A stretch of 39,691 bases of DNA from Sulfuritalea sp. GTDB lineage: Bacteria; Pseudomonadota; Gammaproteobacteria; Burkholderiales; Rhodocyclaceae. The notes under the pieces were generated by a model, which saw nothing but the letters and a program-made list of their open reading frames with translations, had not been told where the DNA came from and did not search any database. Position numbers and translations under genes: made by a program. Positions 25,986 to 34,135 of the stretch are shown here, piece by piece (within the stretch, counting starts at the first letter, position 1; every line of letters starts with the position of its first letter). Location of the stretch: NCBI GenBank assembly GCA_023700805.1, contig JAMPYF010000040.1, positions 1-39,691 of the forward strand, given 5' to 3'.

Positions 25986-27344
25986 CTACTTGGCGCGGGT
26001 GGCGATGTAGTCGGCGACGATCTTGAATTCGTTGCCCTTCATGTCGTCGGTGACGCCCTCTTCCTTGTGCGTCTTGTTCTTGGTCAGTCGCGCAACGACG
26101 CATTCCCAGTCGCCCTTGTATTTCTCATGGATCTGTTTCATCGGGGGACCGGTCTTTTTCTGCACATAGGCGTGGCATTGCGGGCAGCCGACGCGGTCGA
26201 TGACCGCCTTGGCGCCGGCTTCGTCGATCGCGCCGAGTGGGGCTCCGGTCGGCGCTGCGCAAGGTGGCAGGTCGGAGCCATCGCGATAGGCGAGCTTCTT
26301 TCTGGCGCCGGGTTTGGCTGTTTCCTCCTTGGCTGCGGGCGCGGCTGCCTCGGATTTCTTCGCCTGTGCCGGTGCTTCCGCCTCGCGTTTCTGCGTGGCG
26401 AGAGTCTCTGCTTTCGCCTTCGCCTCGGCTTCCCGTTTGGCACGTTCGTCGGCGTCGCGCTTCTGCGCTGCGAGCGCATCGGCCTCGCGCCTGGCTTTCG
26501 CCTCCGATTCCTGTTTGGCCGCACGCTCGTCCGCCTCGCGTTTCTTTGCGGCCAGGGCCTCGGCGTCGCGCTTCGCATTGGCCTGTGCTTCGGCCTCGCG
26601 CCTGGCGCGCTCTTCGCCTTCGCGCTTGATCGCATCGAGGGCGGCGGAATCCTTGCGCGCCTTGGCGTCGGCTTCGCGTCGCGCGAGTTCGGCCTGTTCG
26701 TGTTTGGCGGCGGCTTCGCGCTTGCCCTGGGCTTCCGCGTCGAGTTTGGCCTGGGCCCTGGCGTCGGCTTCCTGCTTGGCCTTGGTTGCCGCGTCTTTCC
26801 TGGCCTGGGCCTTGGCTTCCGCTTCCTGCTTGGCCTTGGCTGCTGCGTCTTTCCTGGCCTGAGCTTTGGCTTCGGCCTCATGCTTGGCCTTGGCGGCGGC
26901 TTCCTGCTTGGCCTGGGCCTTGGCTTCCGCGGCCGCCTTGGCCTTGGCGGCGGCTTCCTTCTTCGCCAGGGCCTTGGCTTCCGGACTGCCGGGTTTCGGC
27001 TTTGCGGCTGTCGCGGCCTCTTGCTCGGCGAAGGTGGTCGCGGCCAGCCATTCCGCAATGGCCCGAATCTCGTCTGCAGATATCGATTTGAGTTCGCCGG
27101 CATGGCCGGCGGCAGAGGAAATCGCGGCTGCGGCTTGCGCCGGATCGCCCTTCATGCCGGCCTTCATGCTTTTCACCGAAGGCGCGATGCTGCGCGCTTC
27201 GTAGAAATGGCAAAGGGCGCAATTCTTCTGCTTGAACAACAAGCGGCCGTTGGCGCCGGTTTGTGCCTGCGCGCCGAATGCCGCCAGTGTGCACAGGGCA
27301 AGGGCGGCGGCACGCAGCGACATGCGGGAAGACCTGGGCTTCAT
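25986..27344 (-). CDS. Dihaem protein: two c-type haem domains joined by a TolA-like Ala/Lys/Glu helical rod
   Basis: 452 residues from MKPRSSRMSLRAAALALC (GAGGCCGG upstream), a signal peptide ending AQA. The N-terminal cytochrome domain has CALCH at 42-46 in LFKQKNCALCHFYEARS and runs to ~105. Residues ~120-332 are almost entirely Ala, Lys, Glu, Arg, Asp and Gln in heptad-like runs (EAKAQARKDAAAKAKQEAEA), with no prolines for long distances, like domain II of TolA. The C-terminal domain has CPQCH at 387-391, then TGPPMKQIHEKYKGD and DDMKGNEFKIVADYIATRAK, a normal c-type end with a candidate methionine ligand. It starts 10 bp after the haem/HAMP sensor gene. A periplasm-spanning electron carrier is my inference. 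Confidence 0.85.
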   Translation of the reverse strand: MKPRSSRMSLRAAALALCTLAAFGAQAQTGANGRLLFKQKNCALCHFYEARSIAPSVKSMKAGMKGDPAQAAAAISSAAGHAGELKSISADEIRAIAEWLAATTFAEQEAATAAKPKPGSPEAKALAKKEAAAKAKAAAEAKAQAKQEAAAKAKHEAEAKAQARKDAAAKAKQEAEAKAQARKDAATKAKQEADARAQAKLDAEAQGKREAAAKHEQAELARREADAKARKDSAALDAIKREGEERARREAEAQANAKRDAEALAAKKREADERAAKQESEAKARREADALAAQKRDADERAKREAEAKAKAETLATQKREAEAPAQAKKSEAAAPAAKEETAKPGARKKLAYRDGSDLPPCAAPTGAPLGAIDEAGAKAVIDRVGCPQCHAYVQKKTGPPMKQIHEKYKGDWECVVARLTKNKTHKEEGVTDDMKGNEFKIVADYIATRAK

Positions 27345-27354
27345 CGAACCGGCC

Positions 27355-28236
27355 TCAATCGCTTTGCTTGTTGAAAAATTCCATGGCCTTGACCAGGCTG
27401 CGGCGCATGCGATTGAAGGCGGAACTGAGCTGGGCGACTTCGTCGCTGCCCTTCTCGTTGAATTCGCCCATCTCGAAATTGCCTTTGCTGATCTCGTCGG
27501 CAATCGCCGCCATTTCGCTCAAGCGGCTGGTGATCAGCGCGGTCAGCATCAGGTTGAGGAGGATGAAGACGGCGACGAAGACACCGGTGAGCGTGCCCAT
27601 GAAGGTCGTGAACATGCGCTGGGCATTGGCAATCGGCACCGACAGCGGAACGCTGACGATTTGCGCGCCGACAATCTCCTTGAGCTTCCAGCCGTAGCCG
27701 TTGTCGCCATAGATCGCGACCATTTTCGGCGGTGCCTTTTCCGGCGTGGTGTGGCAGCCCAGGCAGCCGGACTGTTTGATCTGGATCGGTCGTGCGAGGT
27801 AGAGGTAGGGACCCTTGGAGGTTTCGCGCACTCCCCATTCCTGTTCCTTCGTGGCGTCGCTGCGGAAGCCGTTGATGATGCGGGCTTCCCAGTCTTCCGG
27901 ACGATGCTTGACGTTGGTCGGGTTCAGCGCGACTTCGCGGTAGCCGTATTCCGGGTAGCGCTTCTGCACGGCCTCCATGACCTTGTTGGCCGCATAGGCG
28001 GGGATGCCCATCATGAGCATTTCCTCGTCCTCCTCGGTCTCGCGCAGATTCGGACCGACTTCATTGACGGCCCAGGTGCGCGCCGAAAGTATGGTCTCCA
28101 TAAGTACGCCGGCATTGGACAGGACTTCGTCGCGGGCGTTGTCGTTGAGCTGCTGGTACGAGAAGTAACCGGAAGCACCCAGCGCCAGCCCGAACACGAC
28201 AAGCAGCATCGAATTGAATTTTCCCCTCAGCTTCAT
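27355..28236 (-). CDS. Membrane haem-binding sensor: Tll0287-like (DUF3365) periplasmic domain with CxxCH plus HAMP
   Basis: 293 residues from MKLRGKFNSM (GGAG upstream); the longer open frame before it is rejected. Membrane segments lie at ~8-28 and ~217-240. The periplasmic domain between them has the Tll0287-like pattern WAVNEVGPNLRE, IPAYAANKV and YGYREVALNPTN, and covalent-haem motif CLGCH at 158-162. A HAMP domain (~241-290: SRLSEMAAIADEISKGNFEM, DEVAQLSSAFNRMRRSL) ends the protein with no kinase, cyclase or methyl-accepting part. It may therefore act as a redox-sensing partner or as a structural electron-transfer protein. Co-transcribed with the double-haem rod protein. Confidence 0.88.
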   Translation of the reverse strand: MKLRGKFNSMLLVVFGLALGASGYFSYQQLNDNARDEVLSNAGVLMETILSARTWAVNEVGPNLRETEEDEEMLMMGIPAYAANKVMEAVQKRYPEYGYREVALNPTNVKHRPEDWEARIINGFRSDATKEQEWGVRETSKGPYLYLARPIQIKQSGCLGCHTTPEKAPPKMVAIYGDNGYGWKLKEIVGAQIVSVPLSVPIANAQRMFTTFMGTLTGVFVAVFILLNLMLTALITSRLSEMAAIADEISKGNFEMGEFNEKGSDEVAQLSSAFNRMRRSLVKAMEFFNKQSD

Positions 28237-28484
28237 GCACGATCTCCGCCGGATTCCTTGGCGGCAAAGGATAGCACGAGGTATTGCAGGATTCTTCGAA
28301 GCCCGGCGGCTGGACGCGATGGCTGTTCCCATGCCAGAATCGCCGGCCTGGGCAGTATCGGCGTGGCTGCGGCCCGGGCCAAGGTCATATTTTAAGAATA
28401 AACTGAATCGAGAAAGCAGCAGGCGCCAGCCGGCATTTGCCTTGGCTGCCGATGCCAAAAATGGAGAAGGAGGAGTAGGACGCC

Positions 28485-29237
28485 GTGTCTTCGCAAGTCA
28501 GCGCACCTGTATCAACCACGGTCATCGCCTGCGATATTGCGGGGGCGTATATCGTCGATGCGGCGGCTTCTGCGAGATTTGATGGCTTCGTTACCGCGGC
28601 CCGTGCGCTCGGTTTTGTCACGCAGGAAACGGGCAAGCCGAATCTGACCTTGACCCTGGCGCCGGAACTGGCGGTGGGAGACATCCTGCACCGGGTCGTC
28701 GCCGCCGTTTCGGCCTTCGAAGTGGCCGCGGCGCCGTTGCGCATACGTGCCATGGTCCACTATGGCGTCGTCTTTCGCACCGAATCGGCGGGAGAGCTGA
28801 GTTATGTCGGATCGGCAATCCGCTCGACGCAAAGCGCGTTGCGGCGGGCGCCGCCGATAGGCGGATTCGTGGCGACGCAGGACTTCGCGGCCTACGCCGC
28901 CAAGTTGCCGGATCTTCCGTTCCGGCTACAGGCGATGAACGGAGCCGCCGCCACGGATGGCATGAGTCAGATGGCTTTTTCCGGCAGCACGGTCGCGTCG
29001 CCGCCGACAGCCGGCGGGCGCCTGCAAAGCGCCGATGCCGAGTTTGTTGGATTCGCCAAGCGGCGCCTGGCCGAGGACATCGGGCCGTTCGCGAGTGCCC
29101 TGGTCGATCGGGCAGTGCGGTCTTCGACGGCGGTGGAGCAATTGGTGCCGGCCTTGAGTCGGGAAATAGACGATGCGGCCGCACGCGCGCGTTTCGAAGA
29201 AGATATGCTTCGCTATATAAGCTCGAAAGCCCGATAG
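28485..29237 (+). CDS. Uncharacterised protein, faintly class III cyclase-like
   Basis: 250 residues with a GTG start (MSSQVSAPVSTTV), supported by a strong AGAAGGAGGAGTAGGA ahead of it. The middle region IRAMVHYGVVFRTE followed by GELSYVGSAIRSTQSALRRA resembles the second half of adenylate/guanylate cyclase domains (hGxvv...yvG.avn.AaRl), but the two metal-binding aspartates are not clearly placed, so catalysis is doubtful. The C-terminal ~50 residues (EDIGPFASALVDRAVRSSTA, then LVPALSREIDDAAARARFEE) look like a helical segment found at the end of some proteobacterial signalling proteins. It is soluble, divergent from the haem sensor gene, and 32 bp ahead of the next gene. Function unknown. 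Confidence 0.75.
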   Translation: MSSQVSAPVSTTVIACDIAGAYIVDAAASARFDGFVTAARALGFVTQETGKPNLTLTLAPELAVGDILHRVVAAVSAFEVAAAPLRIRAMVHYGVVFRTESAGELSYVGSAIRSTQSALRRAPPIGGFVATQDFAAYAAKLPDLPFRLQAMNGAAATDGMSQMAFSGSTVASPPTAGGRLQSADAEFVGFAKRRLAEDIGPFASALVDRAVRSSTAVEQLVPALSREIDDAAARARFEEDMLRYISSKAR

Positions 29238-29269
29238 AAATCGGGCGGGGCATTTCAGGGAAGGTAGAC

Positions 29270-30139
29270 ATGGGTTTTTTCAGCAACCTGCTGCACCAAT
29301 CGCAAGCAGTCGCCTGCGTTCTGCCCGAGACGCACCCGGTGATCCGCCAGATCTCCGACGCAGTCGGCTTCGATGTCGTCGGCGCCGAGGGCTATGCATC
29401 GGACCTGGTGCCAGCGATCAATTCCGCAGCGGAATATTTCGATGCGCAGATCGGCGCGATTCCCGGTCCGCTGGACATTTCCGCCGCGCACTACACGCAC
29501 CATCCCTTGGTCCACGCGCTGTTTGCGGCGCGGCAGGATATCGCCCATGGCATCGGTCGCAGCATGGACGTCAGGCAGCCGCTGGCCTTTCTTGCCGGGG
29601 CCGACCAGCCGGAGTCGTTCGCGCTGCTCGGCGTGCGCCAACAGAAGGACCAGGCGTCCGACAGCCCGAAACACGGCTTCTGCGAACATACCCTGCGCTC
29701 GCTCGCGGCGACCGAGGCCGGTGCGCGGCAGGGCTTGCGCACCGCGGCGCTGACCCGCCTGGTGAAAAGATTCAGCGAGCATATCGACCTGTTGCGCAAG
29801 AAGGGCCAGTTGCCGCGCGACGCATGGAATATCGAGAACCGCCGCGAGCTCCAGTCCGCGGAGGGCGACAAGGGCAAGCTCGTGCTGGCCAGCGAGGAAC
29901 TGCAGGCGGACAAACTGATGCGCGGACTGGCCGCCTGGCTGCGCCGTCCCGCCGAGCAACTGCAGGTGCGTGCCGGCAACAAGGCTGACCCCGCCCAGGC
30001 GGCGCCGGTCGAGTCGATGTCGCAGCTGCTGTGCCACGATCGTCGTCGCTGGACCGTCTGCATGGTGCGTTTCCCGACTGCCGAGGGCGTCGCCGCGGTC
30101 CAGAACGAAGCCCGCCAGTACCGCTACATCCGCATCTGA
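29270..30139 (+). CDS. Hypothetical protein, unrecognised family
   Basis: 289 residues with ribosome site GGGAAGG before ATG. No signal peptide, membrane span or cysteine motif. Notable segments are IPGPLDISAAHYTHHPLVHALFA (positions ~64-86, His-rich), then LLGVRQQKD, and a charged helical part LTRLVKRFSEHIDLLRKKGQ. The end, RRWTVCMVRFPTAEGVAAVQ then ARQYRYIRI, looks like a small alpha/beta end. Codon use and composition match neighbouring genes, and the preceding gene is 32 bp upstream, so the two probably form an operon. I cannot assign a function. Confidence 0.75.
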   Translation: MGFFSNLLHQSQAVACVLPETHPVIRQISDAVGFDVVGAEGYASDLVPAINSAAEYFDAQIGAIPGPLDISAAHYTHHPLVHALFAARQDIAHGIGRSMDVRQPLAFLAGADQPESFALLGVRQQKDQASDSPKHGFCEHTLRSLAATEAGARQGLRTAALTRLVKRFSEHIDLLRKKGQLPRDAWNIENRRELQSAEGDKGKLVLASEELQADKLMRGLAAWLRRPAEQLQVRAGNKADPAQAAPVESMSQLLCHDRRRWTVCMVRFPTAEGVAAVQNEARQYRYIRI

Positions 30140-30175
30140 GCGGGAGCCTGCCGGCGAGCGCCAACTCTCCGGGTC

Positions 30176-30691
30176 TTACAAAGCTGTTCGCAGTTCCGCC
30201 AACGCCGCCTCGGGCGTGAGGATGCGGAACAGCCCGCGCAGGCGTTCGCGTCGCGCCAGGCGCAGCAGGGCCTTGTCCGCCGTTACCAGCCAGTCGGCGG
30301 CGCCGTCGCGGGCCAGTTCGAGGAACTTCTGGTCATCGCGATCCTTGCAGCGCGGCAATTGAACTGCCGCAGCGGGGGGCGGGGCGTCGTGGTGGATGGC
30401 ACGGGCCGCGTAGGCCGCCAGCGCGTCCGACTGCTGCTGTTGCGTCAGCGCGAACAGCGGATAGCCGAGCACGCGGCGGAATTCGCCGAGGCAGGCGGCG
30501 TTGGTGATCGCCTGCCATTCTCCGCTGTCGCTTCTTGCGCGCAGCGGGGCGAAACGGCTGTCGGCGAACACGTAGAGCGACACGAGAACGTTGGTGTCGA
30601 GCACCACCCGCAGGCTTGCGGGGCTCAAAAAAACGGGCGCGGCATCTTGCGACGTCACGCCCGCTTCAGGTTCCCGGGGAAGCCGGATCAC
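30176..30691 (-). CDS. PIN-domain protein, putative toxin-type endoribonuclease
   Basis: 171 residues. After a ~25-residue N-terminal tail, LRVVLDTNVLVSLYVFADS is the first PIN strand with its catalytic aspartate (DTN). EFRRVLGYPLF supplies the acidic helix residue, and CKDRDDQKFLELARDGAADW followed by LVTADKALL holds the remaining acidic residues. The pattern fits the family annotated as putative toxin-antitoxin PIN components. No antitoxin-like small gene is adjacent, so it may be an orphan or have another role. It lies 59 bp after phaC on the same strand with a hairpin in between. Confidence 0.85.
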   Translation of the reverse strand: MIRLPREPEAGVTSQDAAPVFLSPASLRVVLDTNVLVSLYVFADSRFAPLRARSDSGEWQAITNAACLGEFRRVLGYPLFALTQQQQSDALAAYAARAIHHDAPPPAAAVQLPRCKDRDDQKFLELARDGAADWLVTADKALLRLARRERLRGLFRILTPEAALAELRTAL

Positions 30692-30723
30692 GCCTGCTGC
30701 TTTTTAGTTTCGGCCGCTGCGCT

Positions 30724-30746
30724 TAACGCCGATGAAGCTGGCGTTA
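30724..30746 (-). terminator. Hairpin just after phaC
   Basis: TAACGCC and GGCGTTA arms (30724-30730, 30740-30746) with a 9-base loop, directly behind the phaC stop. There is no immediate T-run, so termination is uncertain; it may only protect the transcript end. Confidence 0.35.
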
Positions 30747-30750
30747 GCCT

Positions 30751-32565
30751 TCACTGAGGCTTCGCTTTCTTCGGCGCGTCGAGGCGGAACTTGACGAAGG
30801 AACCCGGTGCATCCTCCAGCGGCTTGAGCCTGCCCTTGGCCGGGTCGCGCGCCGGCACCTTGTCGTCATTCAGCTCGGTGATCCATTTCTGCCAGTCGGT
30901 CCACCAGGAGCCCTCGTGCTGCGTGGCGCCTTCGAACCATTCGTCGGGGGTCTCCGGGCGGGCATCGTTGGTCCAGAAGCCATACTTGTTGGCCGCGGGC
31001 GGATTGACGATGCCGGCGATGTGGCCGGAGCCGCCCAGGGCGAAGCGCACCGGGCCGCCGAGTACGGTGGAACCGAGATAGACGCTGCGCCACGGCGCGA
31101 TGTGGTCTTCGATGGTGGAGATGAAGTAGGACGGCGTCTTGACCTTGGACAGGTCGATCGGCGTGTCGAGCAGGGTGATGCCGCCCGGTTCGCGCAGCAG
31201 GTTCTTCAGGTACATGTTGCGCAGGTAGAAGCTGTGCATCTTGTAGGGCATGCGCGTGGAATCGGAATTCCAGTAGAGCAGGTCGAAGGGGAAGGGCTCC
31301 TTGCCCATCAGGTAGTTGTTGACCACGAAGGTCCAGATCAGGTCGTTGGAGCGCAGCATGTTGAAGGTGGTGCCCATCTCCGAGCCTTCGAGGTAACCGC
31401 GTTCCTCCATTTTCTTTTCGAGGCTGGCGACCTGGCCTTCGTCGATGAAGACACCGAGCTCGCCGGGAATCGAGAAGTCGAGCAGGGCGACGAAGAAGGT
31501 CGCCGAGGCGATGCGCTTGTCCTTCTTGGCCGCCATGTAGCCCATGGTCGAGCCGAGCAGCGTGCCGCCCAGGCAGTAGCCGATCATGTTGATTTCCTTT
31601 TCGCCGGTCTGCTGGCAGACCGCGTCGATCGCGGCCAGCGCGCCTTCGGTCATGTAGTCGTCGAAGCCCTTCATGGCCAGCTTGGCATCCGGATTCACCC
31701 AGGAGATGACGAATACCGTGTGGCCCTGGTCGGTGGCCCACTTGATGAAGGAATTGCTCTCGCGCAGGTCGAGGATGTAGTACTTGTTGATCCAGGGCGG
31801 AATGATCAGCAGCGGGCGCTTGTACTGTTCCTTGGTGGTCGGATTGAACTGGATCAGCTGAATCATCTCGTTCTGGAAGACCACCTTGCCCGGCGTCACG
31901 GCGACGTTCTTGCCCATCTCGAAGGCCGAGGGATCGGTCATCTTGACGCGCAGCTGGCCGTCGCCTTCCTCGATGTCGCGCAGCAGGTTGTTGAAACCCT
32001 TGAGCAGGTTCTGGCCATTGCTCCTCAAGGTCTCGCGCAGCACTTCGGGATTGGTCAGCGCGAAGTTGGAGGGCGCCAGCGCATCGATAAACTGGCGGGT
32101 GAAGAAATTCACCTTCTTCTGCGAGATATCGTCGAGGCCCTCGATGCAGCAAACATTGTCATGTATGTGGCGCGCAGTGATCAGGTAGGACTGCTTGATG
32201 AAATCGAACAGGAAATGCTCTTCCCACTGCTGGTCGGCGAAGCGCTTGTCGCCCTTCTTGGGCTGCGCCACGGGCGCGCCCTGCATGCCCATCAGGCGCA
32301 TCGTCGAATGCTGCCACAGCGAGAAATAATCCCACACCAGGTTCATCTGCGCCTGCGCCAACTGGTAGGGATTGGCCAGCATCTTGGCCATCATGTCCAT
32401 GAAAGCCTGGGCGATGCCGAGGTCGTCGCCGGGGGCACTGACGCCCTTCTTCATCTGCCGCTTCATGTGGTCCGTGATCAGGTGCGAGGCACGCTGTGCC
32501 ACTTCGGCATAGGTCTTGGCGATTTCCTTGGGGTCGGGCAATTGATGGGCTTCTGGTGCAGACAT
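30751..32565 (-). CDS. phaC: Class I poly(R)-hydroxyalkanoate synthase PhaC
   Basis: 604 residues; start MSAPEAHQLPDPKEIAKTYA is preceded by GAAGGAGCCCCA. The lipase-like box GYCLGG contains nucleophile Cys331. The partner Asp/His are visible in the C-terminal half, with His in GGSGHIAGIVNPP. TPGKVVFQNEMIQLIQFNPT and PPWINKYYILDLRESNSFIK are typical of class I enzymes, and length fits the ~590-residue family. It polymerises (R)-3-hydroxyacyl-CoA into storage polyester at granule surfaces. It is 14 bp downstream of an MBL-fold hydrolase gene. No phaA, phaB or phasin gene is in the window. Confidence 0.96.
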   Translation of the reverse strand: MSAPEAHQLPDPKEIAKTYAEVAQRASHLITDHMKRQMKKGVSAPGDDLGIAQAFMDMMAKMLANPYQLAQAQMNLVWDYFSLWQHSTMRLMGMQGAPVAQPKKGDKRFADQQWEEHFLFDFIKQSYLITARHIHDNVCCIEGLDDISQKKVNFFTRQFIDALAPSNFALTNPEVLRETLRSNGQNLLKGFNNLLRDIEEGDGQLRVKMTDPSAFEMGKNVAVTPGKVVFQNEMIQLIQFNPTTKEQYKRPLLIIPPWINKYYILDLRESNSFIKWATDQGHTVFVISWVNPDAKLAMKGFDDYMTEGALAAIDAVCQQTGEKEINMIGYCLGGTLLGSTMGYMAAKKDKRIASATFFVALLDFSIPGELGVFIDEGQVASLEKKMEERGYLEGSEMGTTFNMLRSNDLIWTFVVNNYLMGKEPFPFDLLYWNSDSTRMPYKMHSFYLRNMYLKNLLREPGGITLLDTPIDLSKVKTPSYFISTIEDHIAPWRSVYLGSTVLGGPVRFALGGSGHIAGIVNPPAANKYGFWTNDARPETPDEWFEGATQHEGSWWTDWQKWITELNDDKVPARDPAKGRLKPLEDAPGSFVKFRLDAPKKAKPQ

Positions 32566-32579
32566 TGGGGCTCCTTCGG

Positions 32580-33593
32580 TTAGCGGGTGTAACGGACAAG
32601 ACCGTTCTCTTCGATACGTTTCAATTTGCCTGCGTGCTCAAGATAATTCAGGTGGGCAATCGCTTCGCCCATGGCAAACATGGTCTGGTGCGGGTCCGGG
32701 ATTTCCCGGTTGAACAGCACCGCGATCAGCTCGGCGGCGCTGCGCGGCTTGTCCTTGCAGGCGGCCAGCAGCACCTCGCAGCGCTCCGCATGGTGGGCGT
32801 GAAGCTGCTCGACGCGGGCGTGCAGGCCGCGGAAGGGCCGACCGTGCGAGGGCAGCACCAGCGTGTCCTCGGGCAGGGCGCGAAAGCCGTCGATGGAATC
32901 GAGGAAGAGGCCGAGCGGATCCGCGTAGGGGGTGCTGGCCATCACCGAAATATTGGTCGAGATGCGCGGCAACAGCATGTCGCCGGAAATCAGCACGCCG
33001 AGTTCGGCGCAATACAGGCTCATGTGCTCCGGGGCGTGGCCGTGGCCGACGATGGTGCGCCACTCGTGATCGCCGATCTGCAGCAACTGATCGTCGAACA
33101 GGCGCCGATAGGTGGCCGGAATTTCGGGTACGCCGCGCTTGTAACCGTTGCCGCGCGCCACCAGGGCGTCGATGCGCGCCTGGTCGAGGCCGTGGCTGCG
33201 GAAGAAATCGACCATGGAACCGATCGAGTAGCCGGCGATCTGCTCGACCATCATGTGCGCCGCCAGATACTCGCCCTGGGCGATCCACAGTCCGGCGCCG
33301 GTTTCCTGCTCCAGCCAGGCGGCGAGGCCCAGATGGTCGGGATGACAGTGCGTGACGATGCAGCGGCTTAGTCGGCGCCCCGCCAGCGCCGACTTCCAGG
33401 CTTGCTTGACCGGATCGAGCGCAAAGCCGGTGTCGACCGCGGCATAGCCGTCGCCGTCGGCCAGCAGCCACAGATTGATGTGGTTCAGCGCAAAGGGCAG
33501 CGGCATGCACAGCCATTCGATGCCGGGCGCAACGGTTACCGCAACACCGGGCGCGGGCGCGGTTTCGTGGGGGTAGGCGATGGGAGCGTTCAA
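32580..33593 (-). CDS. MBL-fold metallo-hydrolase
   Basis: 337 residues with a TTG start (MNAPIAYPHETAPAPG) and AAGAGACG upstream; no ATG fits better. THCHPDHLG is the THxHxDH zinc motif; VGHGHAPEHMSLYC and SGDMLLPRIS supply the next His and the bridging Asp, and LPSHGRPFRGL the last His. The C-terminal ~90 residues form a helical DNA-binding-like winged domain (SAAELIAVLFNREIPD, EAIAHLNYLEHAGKLKRIEE) found in LACTB2-type hydrolases. The substrate is unknown; thioester or lactone-like compounds are possible. Directly upstream of phaC, so probably co-transcribed with it. A dispersed-repeat copy encodes SALAGRRLS. Confidence 0.9.
   Translation of the reverse strand: MNAPIAYPHETAPAPGVAVTVAPGIEWLCMPLPFALNHINLWLLADGDGYAAVDTGFALDPVKQAWKSALAGRRLSRCIVTHCHPDHLGLAAWLEQETGAGLWIAQGEYLAAHMMVEQIAGYSIGSMVDFFRSHGLDQARIDALVARGNGYKRGVPEIPATYRRLFDDQLLQIGDHEWRTIVGHGHAPEHMSLYCAELGVLISGDMLLPRISTNISVMASTPYADPLGLFLDSIDGFRALPEDTLVLPSHGRPFRGLHARVEQLHAHHAERCEVLLAACKDKPRSAAELIAVLFNREIPDPHQTMFAMGEAIAHLNYLEHAGKLKRIEENGLVRYTR
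33377..33400 (-). repeat. Dispersed short repeat, diverged copy in the MBL hydrolase gene
   Basis: GCCCCGCCAGCGCCGACTTC followed by CAGG. The central CGCCAGCGCC(A/G)ACTT core is kept. Confidence 0.4.
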
Positions 33594-33715
33594 TTCGCGT
33601 CTCTTTGCATCGGTGGGGGAAATCTGCTTAACTTGTCGACCGTCGGTCTGCCATCTTATCCAATTTCCGGGGCTTTATGTGCACTGCAGCATAACGTGCA
33701 TTTCAGTCTCTCATC

Positions 33716-34135
33716 ATGAACGATACTCAAACCATCACCGAACTGGCTCGTGATTTCGGCGTAACGACCCGTGCCATCCGCTACTGGGAATCCCATGGCC
33801 TGGTTTCTCCGGCACGCGAAGGCGGCAACCGGATCTACAGCAAGCGCGACCGGACCCGGCTCAAGCTGGCCCTGCGCGGCAAGCGCCTCGGGCTCAGCCT
33901 GGCCGAGATCAAGGATTTGATCGACATGTACGACACGGCCGAAGACGAGTCCACACAATTGCTATCCTTCCTCGGCGCGCTGGCCCAGCGTCGCGCCGCG
34001 CTGGAGCAGCAGCGTGACGACATACAGGCCGTGCTCAAGGAAATTGCCCGCTTCGAGCGCCAGTGCCGCGATATGCTGAAGTCCGAAGGAACCGAGTCCG
34101 CCGCCGGCAATCGCAAATCCCGCACCGGTAGTTGA
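33716..34135 (+). CDS. liuR: MerR-family regulator LiuR
   Basis: 139 residues. The N-terminal MerR helix-turn-helix and wing read TITELARDFGVTTRAIRYWE then HGLVSPAREGGNRIYSKRD; the following RTRLKLALRGKRLGLSLAEI and LIDMYD are distinctive of LiuR, the regulator of branched-chain amino acid (leucine/isovalerate) catabolism. A coiled-coil dimer helix follows (~85-120). No metal-binding cysteine pattern is present, apart from FERQCRDML. The gene precedes isovaleryl-CoA dehydrogenase, and its stop lies inside a near-perfect palindrome that is the likely operator. Confidence 0.9.
   Translation: MNDTQTITELARDFGVTTRAIRYWESHGLVSPAREGGNRIYSKRDRTRLKLALRGKRLGLSLAEIKDLIDMYDTAEDESTQLLSFLGALAQRRAALEQQRDDIQAVLKEIARFERQCRDMLKSEGTESAAGNRKSRTGS

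Noticed and set aside
30176..30691. PIN gene as part of a toxin-antitoxin pair
   Set aside because: No small antitoxin-like gene overlaps or adjoins it on either side, so only the PIN protein itself is reported.
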